From assembly GCA_019155205.2 (NCBI GenBank), contig JAHNZQ020000016.1, positions 1,020,008 to 1,084,007 of the forward strand: 64,000 bases of DNA. The letters are read 5' to 3'. This stretch comes from Gracilaria vermiculophylla (taxonomy: Eukaryota > Rhodophyta > Florideophyceae > Gracilariales > Gracilariaceae). The translations under genes and the position numbers were made by a program. Shown one piece after another: positions 37,890 to 46,596 of the stretch (its first letter is position 1; each line of letters begins with the position of its first letter). The notes beneath the pieces were generated by a model. That model saw only the letters and a list, made by a program, of their open reading frames with translations, was not told where the DNA came from and did not search any database.

Positions 37890-40065
37890 TTAACTAACTT
37901 TCTTTTCATGCACCGTCACGCCGGTCAACCCTTGCGCCCCGCCCGCCGTGGCGGCTGCAGCGCTGTGCAGTGGCGCAGCGGTCAACGCCGCAAACGGCAC
38001 TTGCCACATTTCCCGCCATTGCCGCAGCGTAGCCAGCCAGTTCTCCGCCGCGCGATGGTGTTGCGGTCCCGCCTCCTTTGCTTTGGCCATGTACGCTTCG
38101 ATGAAGTTCTTGTCCCAGTTATCTATGGGGAACGGAAGATCTGGTCCAGTATATAAAGTAGAGTCGCCGTTCCGTGAAGCGCCGTGTGGCGCCGTGACAC
38201 ACTGCTTCCCATCCTGTGCATCCCCCTCCTGTTGCCCCCCCCGTTCTAAAGCCACCGTGGTATCATCGCCATTGCCCGCAGTGTTTTGCATGCGCGGTGA
38301 TGCCTGAGTTACTTGCGAGCCGGTGCCCATGACTGGCAACTGCTGTTCCGCTGGTAAAATCTGTTGGGAATGTAAACCAGTGCCGACGCCACTGTCGTTG
38401 TCTCGCGTTTCGGGTCTTGCGCTGGTGGCTTTAGATGTTTCTTCCTCTGCGTCACTGCCTCGACTCAGAAGACTGGATATACAACTGTACGCTTTTTCCC
38501 GACGCACCTGTCCTTGCATAAGCATCGAATTTACAGAATGCACATATTCTCGCCATTGCTGCTCGTAAGCCTCCGGAAAAGAGCCCAACACCGAATCCAC
38601 CCTGGCCAGGGTCTCCGAGTCAAAGCCTTCGTTGGGCTCCATTTCTGCCAAGCCAGCATCTGTGACAGGACTCCCGTTGGCCTGCGTCAAGTTCTTCTCG
38701 TCTAGCTTGGCCTCGGTGTCACCTTCACCCTTCACTAGTCCCGTAAACGATTTTCTTCGCTTTGTGCCCCGTTTGCCCTTCTCTCCCATTGCCCGCGCCG
38801 GTCGTTTCAACGACCGCTCGTCACCGGGCTTCGCATGCAAACTGGAGCCCTGTTGCAGAGCAGCCACGGCACTCGAACTCGCTTCAGGCCCCAGCCATTT
38901 GAACGCTGGTTTTCTGTTGACGGTATGCACCTTTTCAATGAGGCGTAGTGATGAGAGAATGTTGGCAATGTCATAGAGACGGCGCACTTTTGTTTTCAAC
39001 AGCTTTGTTGCGTCTCCTTCTACGGGACTGACCGCGAGAGGATCTGTGTCCGAGGGGGATCTACCAAGCAGCTGCACAGCAGCTTGGTCGAGCGAGACAG
39101 CCCCGTTGCCAGCAAGCAAAAACAGCTGCACAAATCGTTGTGAAAGCACTCCCAGCGACTTCTCCTTCCGAGAACCGCCTGACGTCCTTGGTCGGCGTTG
39201 TTGCGATTCAATTTCGGCTTCAGTCTCCCCAGATGAACCCACAGAGCCATTCTTCTGACTCTGGGATTGAGATTGCGACATGGATTGAGATTGAGAAAGA
39301 GAGAGCGATTCGTCCAAGTTGAGATTCGGAGGCATTGATTCCAGCTTCGCACGCAAAGCGGCAGTCTTCTTGGAGCTCTTACGAGATGCGACAGGAGTGC
39401 GAAAATCCTCCGGTGTACCGTACAGATCGCTGAACGCCTTTTTTGACAGATCTGTCAACTTGCTGTGAATGCATGAGAAGCCGCGCCAGATGTAGCAGTT
39501 CTTCGCCTTGCGGGTGACAATTCCCACGCTCTCAAGCACGTTGACAATATCGTAGATGCGCCTCCGCTCTACTCTCAATGTGGTAGCCGCGGCATCGAGA
39601 CATATCTCTTGATTTTCCTCCTGCCCGTACACTTGGACAAAGCTGTGAGTTGCAAAACGTTGTGGAAGCGAATGGGGGTGCAGTAGGGCCCAGCAAGGCA
39701 AGGGTAACAAAACGCGCGTTGCGAATATGCAGAAGATTGTGCAATGGGAAGCAAGAAAAACACATGGTTAGCACTCGCAGATGGAGGATAGGACCAGGGT
39801 AGCGATCGTGCGTTTCGCACAGCCAATTCGTTCACAATGAGGTGAGCAATTTCGGAATTGCTGAGAAAATGATGTGGGAACGAATCGAGGATGGAAGGAA
39901 AGGCAATTGGGGCGCTGGAATGCGGAGAAAGAAAAATAAGGAATGCACGGAAACGTACTTGCCACATAAGAGTCCAAGGGACTTGTCCTTTCTCGAGTAC
40001 TCGCCAGAGCCCGCGGACTGCTTAGGCTTGTACGAGCGGGAGGAATGGGATGACTGAAGCGCCAT
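37890..40065 (-). CDS. Atypical E2F transcription factor (E2F7/8, DEL type) with two DNA-binding domains
   Basis: Exons 40065-39959 and 39642-37890, intron 316 nt (gtacgt to tcacag); 619 aa. The splice falls inside the first winged helix: [10 protein letters not shown] joined to [20 protein letters not shown], then [20 protein letters not shown], the E2F recognition helix. A second winged helix follows at about residues 197-290: [20 protein letters not shown], then [20 protein letters not shown] and KPAFKWLG. Two E2F domains with no dimerisation (DP-binding) segment define the atypical E2Fs, which bind DNA without DP and repress cell-cycle and endoreduplication genes. The linker is Ser/Gln-rich; the long C-terminal half is disordered with a basic stretch ([11 protein letters not shown]) likely to be a nuclear signal. 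Confidence 0.9.
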
Positions 40066-40961
40066 GAGGGAGGGGGGCGCGGGGCGGGGGAAAGGAGAGA
40101 GCAAGGATGCGACAAATGAGCGAAAAGGTGCTCACAAAAGCGAGCAAAGCACGGTTGGAAAGGCGATGGCGGAAGGAGAATAAAGCGAAAGAAGAAGGGT
40201 ACACAAGGGCTTGAGTGATAGTGGACAAGGGGGAGGGCTGAAGGGAGAGCGGGGGGGGAGGGGGGGGTGGCGTGGAGGGGAAAGGGGAGGAGAAGACGGT
40301 ACGAAGAGGGCGCAGGGCGTGAGAGGGGAGCAGGAGAAGCAAGAGGAGACATGCAGGCAGGGGCACAGCGGCGGCTGGCGATGGGGCTCGGGCACGTGCA
40401 CACGGTTGTGATTGCAGGAAATGCAGCGGAGCTGTTTTGGCGCCAAATTGCAGTCGGCAAAGCTTTTTTTTGGGGGGACGGTGGTGCGCGAGGCGTGCAG
40501 GCACCGCCGCCGCGCGCTGGCGCACGGGCGCGGTGCGCGCTCAGAAGACGGTTGCAGCTTCGAATTTGGATAGCTGGCCACTTGCGTGCTCGCATGACAG
40601 CGCGCTTGCGCCGCCGCCTGCCTCCTTAAACGCATGCGCCACGCCGGCGCGCCCGCCGCACCCGCCGCACCCGCCGCGCGCGCCGCGCGCGCCGCGCGCG
40701 CGCGCTGCGCCGCTGCGAGCGCGCGCGCGCGCGCACGGCCGCCGCCCTCGCTTAGCGCATATTGCGTCGCGCTGGACACTCGAGTGTGGTCAGTCCGCCA
40801 CTGCGGCCGGCTGCGCCTCGGCGATTGGCCGCTGCGCTCCACCAGCGCCGCCCGCGTTCCCGGTTTGTATTTGCACTCCAGATTTGGGGCGGCTGGAACG
40901 TTCAACGTGGTACGGCCGTGGCGAGTGTTCACACCTTTGTTTTCGACGCGTGCTACGCGAC
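40066..40961. promoter_or_regulatory. Bidirectional promoter, E2F / MOZART1
   Basis: 896 bases between divergent starts. G-rich on the E2F side (40210-40330, with ggggggg runs), C-G-rich in the middle with (cgcgcc)n-like units (40650-40735), medium composition near MOZART1. No gene recognised. Confidence 0.45.
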
Positions 40962-41352
40962 ATGACCGTCTCTGCGGCGGACGAGGCCGCTGTTCTGGAC
41001 AGTAAGCTCGCAAATCACCCCTGCTTTTGTCCTGCCTCCGCTTTCGATATTCTGACCCCCCTTTGCTTGTGCCCTGTCGCCGCGGTGGCCGCCTCGTAGA
41101 GTTAACCGAGATTGCCACCATTTTGGACACCGTACGTCATCACATACCATACTACCCCGACTGCGCCGCAGCCGCAGTCGAAACTGACATTTGTGAATTC
41201 GCATCCGCCTCTGGTTCGGAAAAAAAAAGGGGCTGGACCGAGACACTATTGCCGTCATCAAGGCGTTGTGTGAGGAAGGCGTGAATCCCCAAGCATTGGC
41301 ACAAGTTATACGCTTCTTGCGACGCGAGGGTTCCGCGAAGGGCTCCCCATGA
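40962..41352 (+). CDS. MZT1: MOZART1 (gamma-tubulin complex recruiting subunit), three exons
   Basis: 64-aa protein too split to show as an open frame. Exons 40962-41001 (40 nt), 41100-41131 (32 nt) and 41230-41352 (123 nt); both introns are exactly 98 nt with gtaag/gtag and gtacgt/aaag ends and ctgac branch sites. Product: MTVSAADEAAVLD, then KLTEIATILDTGLDRDTIAV, IKALCEEGVNPQALAQVIRF and LRREGSAKGSP. The block ILDTGLDRDT plus LCEEGVNPQALA and FLRRE matches the MOZART1/GIP1 family of plants and animals closely. MOZART1 binds the N-termini of gamma-tubulin complex proteins and activates microtubule nucleation. AATAAA at 41554. Tubulin cofactor A follows 336 bases downstream on the same strand. 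Confidence 0.9.
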
Positions 41353-41688
41353 AGCAATCGCTGCTCGGCAGCAATTGCTCCATCCGTGCGCACAATTTGC
41401 GGCAACACATAATGTTACGCGGACGTGCGTCTATCGGGCTTCGCGCACGTTCCGCTGTATCCGGTTTACACACTTGGCCGCCTTGATCTGACATTACTGC
41501 CGTACCGCCGCTGTCATTCTTGCTCGCTGCCTGCTGCTTTTCGAAATTCTGTAAATAAATCGCGTGTCCTATCTTATATGCACACTCGCCAGAACCTTAC
41601 ATGATGCAAGTCGTTCTCCGGAACAAATCCGTCGATGGAGCGCGCGCTGCTAAGCGTTTTGTGATCTACTCCTTGTTCCCTCAGCACC
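41353..41688. other. Spacer between MOZART1 and tubulin cofactor A
   Basis: 336 bases. AATAAA at 41554-41559 for MOZART1; the remaining ~130 bases must hold the tubulin cofactor A promoter, unless the two genes are co-transcribed. No other feature. Confidence 0.4.
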
Positions 41689-42304
41689 ATGTCGTCTGCG
41701 TCTCATCCCTCTCTTAGAACTCTCAAGATCAAGACAGCAGTCGTGCTCAGGTAAGCAAACCCTCTTGTACATGTTTTAAATAAAATAAGCTGCCGCGCGC
41801 CTCAACTGACACCGCACGCTATACCTCCTCAGAATCGTCAAGGAACTAGACTCCTACTATGACGAGCTTGAAGACAACAGAAAGAAAGTGGAGCAAATTC
41901 GATGCAGTGATGATCATTCAAAACTGAAGCAAATGGTCAGTCCATCTGCGCTCCATCTACGCTGTTGCTTAAACAAATTTATCCCCACATCTAACGTGCG
42001 TACAAACCCTTTTTACCTCTGCAACTTCCGCAGGAAAACGTGTTGGGGGAAACCCAATGCATGATTCCTGATACTACGACTCGCCTATCGAATGCTGTCG
42101 ATGACCTATCAGCATTGTTGGTATGTGAGCCAAACTCGCCAATCTCACCCCACAGGCTGCAAAATTCTCACACATGCGCTCTGTGCATCTCCCGTGGCAA
42201 AACTACAGGATCAGCCAAGTACTAGGAGTGATTTAGCAGGCACACAAGAACTGGAGTCTGCTATAGCTGCCGTATCCAAAGCTTCTCAAAAATTGCAGGC
42301 TTAG
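41689..42304 (+). CDS. TBCA: Tubulin-binding cofactor A, four exons
   Basis: Chaperone that holds beta-tubulin after CCT folding. Exons 41689-41750, 41833-41935, 42034-42120 and 42209-42304; introns of 82, 98 and 88 nt (donors gtaagc, gtcagt, gtatgt). Joined product 115 aa: MSSASHPSLRTLKIKTAVVL, then RIVKELDSYYDELEDNRKKV, then CSDDHSKLKQMENVLGETQC with MIPDTTTRLSNAVDDLSALL, then an acidic/Ala tail. The first block (LKIKTxVVxRxVKE) and MIPD...RL are diagnostic for the family, and the all-helical three-helix length is right. Frame is kept through all three junctions (phases 2, 0, 0). Convergent with the GlmU-type gene, only 82 bases away. Confidence 0.92.
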
Positions 42305-42386
42305 TTTCTATAAGCTGCATTTTCGCTTCCAAAGCACGCCATCAAAACCTGTACGCATTTTCCTGTCTTGTTAGAATCAAGATAGC

Positions 42387-43373
42387 TCAGTGAAGTCCGG
42401 TGTGTTTCGCGAACGTTTTCTCTAGCTCTTTAAGTTCCTCGACCGTGTTCGTGCCCTCCAGCTTCCACATGTTCTCAGCTTCAACTTGAAACCCCTCACA
42501 CACCCTTCCCTTCGCCACGAGACCCTTCACAAAATCCGTGGCGTAATACTCATATTTCGGAGGATCGAACTTCGTTTGACTTGCTAAAACCGCCCCCAAG
42601 ACAGTATAGTATTGTTCGCTTCGAGCTACGACAATTCCAGAATTGAATTCATCAACATCATCCAGCTCTTGAGGCGTCCATTTTTCACCGTCATACGACA
42701 CAAAGCCATTGTCCTGCGCAAGCTTTGAAATGGTTTTCTTCTCGACAATGTCAATTATTGGTCCGCTTGTCCGCTTTTTTCGAATGATACGACCGTAGGA
42801 GTTTGCCCCATGCCCAGCATATTTGCGAGACCCAGTCAGTATCATCGCTGCATATGACTCGCCGTATGCTTTTTTATTATTCTGATGGGTACTCAGTACT
42901 TTGTCAAGCAACTGAGAATCCACCCCCGGATTGTCAGCGTAGGAAACAAACACATCACCCTTAAAGGTCTCTGGCAATGCCCACTTTGCGAGGTAAACGG
43001 CATGGGCGGTTCCCATTTGCTCTTCTTGAAAGATAAACACGGTTTTGGCTTCGCAAAACTTTAGGGTACGTACGACCAATTCCTTTGCATGGCCTACAAC
43101 CACAATGATTGGCATACCAGATATTTCTGCGGCGTCTATAGCATGTTGAGCCAAAGGTTTCTCAGCAAACGGATGGATGACTTTAGGATGGGAGCTCTTG
43201 AATCGCGAGCCTTTTCCTGCGGCAAGAAGAATGCAAACTGCCCCCCTGTCTAATACAGCTTCATGAAAACAGTTCAAATCGTCCAGACTAATTGGTTCTA
43301 GAGACTTGGAAAGAGGTTTGGGAGGGTTTGAAGCCACAAATGTGCTCAGCGGAACTTTTCTGAGATCAACCAT
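42387..43373 (-). CDS. GlmU-type nucleotidyltransferase, uridylyltransferase domain only
   Basis: 328 aa from ATG at 43373 (MVDLRKVPLSTF). It is the N-terminal half of bacterial GlmU (N-acetylglucosamine-1-phosphate uridylyltransferase): ILLAAGKGSRFKSSHPKVIH (nucleotide loop, about residues 48-67), KPLAQHAIDAAE, IIVVVGHAKE, EEQMGTAHAVYLA, YGRIIRK, IVEKK, EFNSGIVVA, YYATDFVK and NTVEELKELEK. The GlmU left-handed beta-helix acetyltransferase domain is absent. The metal-binding Asp is present in YADNPGVD, where bacteria have GD-x-PL. Probable product: a UDP-sugar such as UDP-GlcNAc; sugar specificity is inference. The open frame continues to 43415 without an ATG; the upstream region ends in a splice-like tag, so a short 5' exon is possible. 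Confidence 0.82.
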   Translation of the reverse strand: MVDLRKVPLSTFVASNPPKPLSKSLEPISLDDLNCFHEAVLDRGAVCILLAAGKGSRFKSSHPKVIHPFAEKPLAQHAIDAAEISGMPIIVVVGHAKELVVRTLKFCEAKTVFIFQEEQMGTAHAVYLAKWALPETFKGDVFVSYADNPGVDSQLLDKVLSTHQNNKKAYGESYAAMILTGSRKYAGHGANSYGRIIRKKRTSGPIIDIVEKKTISKLAQDNGFVSYDGEKWTPQELDDVDEFNSGIVVARSEQYYTVLGAVLASQTKFDPPKYEYYATDFVKGLVAKGRVCEGFQVEAENMWKLEGTNTVEELKELEKTFAKHTGLH

Positions 43374-44718
43374 ATCGATTGAAGCAGGCTTCCCTACGAA
43401 GAGGGACCTCAGCAAGAAAGTTCTCCGACCTGTTGTACAAAATACATGTTTGTAAGCTGGCCGTCGGAATCTATCGATACATCCCTTTCCACCCTTGGGT
43501 ACAAAATGTTGAAAAGTACAACAATACGAAAGTATGAGCCATGTGCTCTGTTAGTTTTTATATTTACCGGAATTTTGATAGAAGGAAATCGGAGAATGTA
43601 GAGCCAGATCCACTTTTGAGCCCCCAAACACGCCGAGTCCAATGGAGCTCTTCACTGCAGAATACATTTGTGGACCATACACCATACACACCTTGGGTTT
43701 TGATTCTACTTAAATAAAAGCTGTTGCATGCCTACTGGAATTTCATGAGATTTCACGCTAACTGTCACGCTACCACGTCTGCGAACGCTTCGGGCATCTG
43801 TCAGAAGACATGACAGCAGCGAGGGGACAGGGTTAGAGAACGACAATCGATGTCATGAAGGCATGTACGCCCTTTCAAATTTCAAGCATTCCTAATTTTG
43901 CATCCTCGAAAGTGATCAAGTTTGTGGTACTGTTAACCAAACCCTATTGTTTTGAAGTCCAACTTTATTGCACTCGAATATGACGTAGTTGGGGTCGGAA
44001 CCGCTTTTCTTCCGCAGAAAGAAAACAATTTTTTTTGCCGTGTGTGTATTTACGTGCTCAAAACAAATATGCCCCAACTGCACAAATCACAAGAAAACTC
44101 GGAGATTTAGCACTGGATGATAATGTCGACAGTGTGAAAGTCACACACCATAGGCATGGAAGCTTGTCGTCTTCCACAGAATCGAAAGTCATCTCCAGTG
44201 TAGTCCCCGGCCTCAAGAATAGAACCCAGCTTCCACAGTATAAAACAAGTGAAAGATATAAAGACAGCAAGCATCACTTTGAAAGATGCTGAAGCATTTG
44301 CTGCTGAATATTAACATTAACATTTGAGAAGCTGAGCTTGTCTGATGCTGTCCATGTACATAAATCATTACGATACCTCGAAAATTATTTGGTTTCCTGA
44401 AGACTCAAGGACTTCAAAGATTTGTATTTGCAAAAAGCTTGAGGAAACGCGTGACGACGATGTGAACCAGTTTTCGCTTAAAGAACAGCAAAATGATCCA
44501 TTTCAAGTAACAAGTGACATGAATACATTTTCGTATTCAGATACGAAAACAACAGCGCACTCAGAGTGGAGTACATGAATAGTTTTAGACGAAGGTCGTC
44601 AGCAAGTTGGTAACTTCTTCGTAACAAGTAACCAAACATGCTGTGGCTTTTGCTTGTTGTTAGTAGGGTGAGTGAAAGCCGCAAGAAACGGAATATGAAA
44701 GCCAGATAAAGAAATATA
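43374..44718. other. Spacer, GlmU-type promoter side and PEX14 3' side
   Basis: 1.35 kb, AT-rich. The GlmU-type promoter lies at its left. Short open frames (up to 85 codons, the longest plus-strand one at about 44035-44292) have no recognised family. No repeat or RNA gene seen. Confidence 0.4.
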
Positions 44719-46181
44719 TCATTCTGCATCGCTCAGCGGAATCTCTAGCGGTGGCATGCTGACTGGCCTCACCCGATGCTCACTTGAAGTTTGACTAGAG
44801 CTCACCACATTCTTCGCTTCCCTCATCATGTCTGACTGAAACAATTGTCGTGCAATGGCAACGCGAAGCCCTTTGTTCTCGTCAACGCCAGTTAATACTC
44901 CCATTTCATCCTCCTCACTAAACTGAACCCTCCCTGACTCAGAATTTCTTGCTATCACCCCATTCTCAATACTATCGTGAGGTTTCTGCGTATCGCTCAC
45001 ACATACTTCTTGAACAGGACCTTCGCTTTCGTATTCCCTCGATTTGAATACCTTTGCCTTCCAGTTCTCATCAACTTCAGCTGGCTTCATCGCCATGAAG
45101 TCATCAGCACCATCGAATGGATTGCCTTCAGAATTATGATTCCCTTCTTCCGCAGAAACGAAGTGGTCAACGTGACTCTCTGAAACAGGGGTGACTCTAG
45201 CCGAGTTTGAACCCTGAGGTATGGAATCCCCGTCAGTGTTCACATCAACGGTCTGAATATCGACAGACTTTCGTAGCCTGGATGTATCAGTTTGTTTGCC
45301 ATGCGTGTACGCTAAACTTCCACTCTTTTGCGCATGATTCAGAATGCGTTGGCTCAGATTACTGTCTACATCTCGCTCAGGAGACGGTCTTATTATTCGT
45401 GACGTTTCAGTATTTCCAGAAGCAGTGACGCTGTGCGAAAGCTGTCGTATCGCATCTCGCAGCTCCGAAGCCTGGGATAGTTCACGTTCTCTTAATGCAA
45501 TAGATGAGGATATGGATTTTGATAAGTGTTCCACTTGATCACTCGTCTTTTCCGACGAAGCCAGAAGATCTTGGATTCTCTCCCTGAGTTCCGCTTTTCA
45601 GCCGCCAAGAATGGCCCAGGGTAAAGACAAGTGTTAGAACAACAATGCGTTTTCGACGTTGAGCATTCTGAGTGACTTGCGATTGGCTTACCTATTTGAC
45701 GTTGTTGTGCAAGAAATGTATTCTCCTCTCGTAGACGACGCTCTTCGGCAATTCGAGCAGCATCCGGAAAGTAAAGAGGGACTACATATCTTCGTAGAAG
45801 CTCGCGTAACGCGGTATAAACCCCGGCTGCTGCCGTCAAACCCAAAAATACGGACACCCAAGACGGCCTTGTGGCTACCGGCCGCACTTGTAGCGGGCCT
45901 GGAAATGGTGGGGGAGCAACAGGGAAAGGATGTTGTGGAAGATGCGGATGGGGTAGAGGCTGTGCGATAGCTTGAGGAAACGGAAGACCTTCGCGCCGAT
46001 ATGCTTCGCGAAGCTCTTCATCGGAGATACCCTTCTGCCGGAGGAATGCAAGCGCTCGAGAGGGGTCAGACCTTCTCACTCGGGGGTCTTTCAGGAAAGT
46101 AACAGCCTGTTGAACTGAAGACTCGCGGACACCGCTTGCGGCTGGAAGTGGGGTGGCAGAATCTTCAAAGGGGTCACTCAT
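44719..46181 (-). CDS. PEX14: Peroxin 14 (PEX14), two exons
   Basis: Peroxisomal docking-complex membrane protein that receives PEX5 with its cargo. Exons 46181-45692 and 45593-44719; 98-nt intron (gtaagc to gaaaag, ctaac branch site); 454 aa. The N-terminal three-helix domain is clear: SSVQQAVTFLKDPRVRRSDP, then ALAFLRQKGISDEELREAYR (residues about 21-62). A Pro-rich linker follows, then one hydrophobic segment WVSVFLGLTAAAGVYTALRE at about 106-128, and a coiled coil spanning the splice (EENTFLAQQRQI joined to AELRERIQDLLAS). The C-terminal half is disordered and acidic. The splice codon is G|CG (Ala). The gene is directly downstream of the mitochondrial peptidase, same strand. Confidence 0.92.
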
Positions 46182-46596
46182 GGCTTTGAGCTCAGGTTGG
46201 TGGACGCGAAAAAGTTGTCAAAGCCTTTACCAAGTTTCACACACGGACCGGAATGCTCTACACACTTCTTTAAGTTGGCGGTGAATGCGACGCGCTGCAG
46301 TCGCCTCGTCGCTATCTGTTCTAACGCCCGCCCAGACCGCAACTTTGGGCCCACGCCGCAGACGTTGTTCCACTCGTCCCGGCAAGCTTCGGCGTCCAGG
46401 TGTCAAATCTAAACGGCGCCATTTCGATCACCGCGCCACGCATCGCGCGTTCGATCATGTTGATTTTCAATTTAAAAAGGCGCAAACCTTGCGAGCTGCA
46501 CACGGATCACGAGTCACAGTGTGACGCCCGCAGCCAGTGCTGTTTCACATCTGCGGGACAGGGGCGCATTTGACGCCCCGCGTTCAAACTTCGACG
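46182..46596. promoter_or_regulatory. Spacer between mitochondrial peptidase and PEX14
   Basis: 415 bases between the peptidase stop and the PEX14 start, both on the minus strand; holds peptidase 3' sequence and the PEX14 promoter. Nothing specific recognised. Confidence 0.4.

Noticed and set aside
43568..43642. A 5' exon (MDSACLGAQKWIW) for the GlmU-type gene
   Set aside because: Splicing from its gtaaat donor to the acceptor near 43430 gives the wrong phase; the ATG at 43373 suffices.
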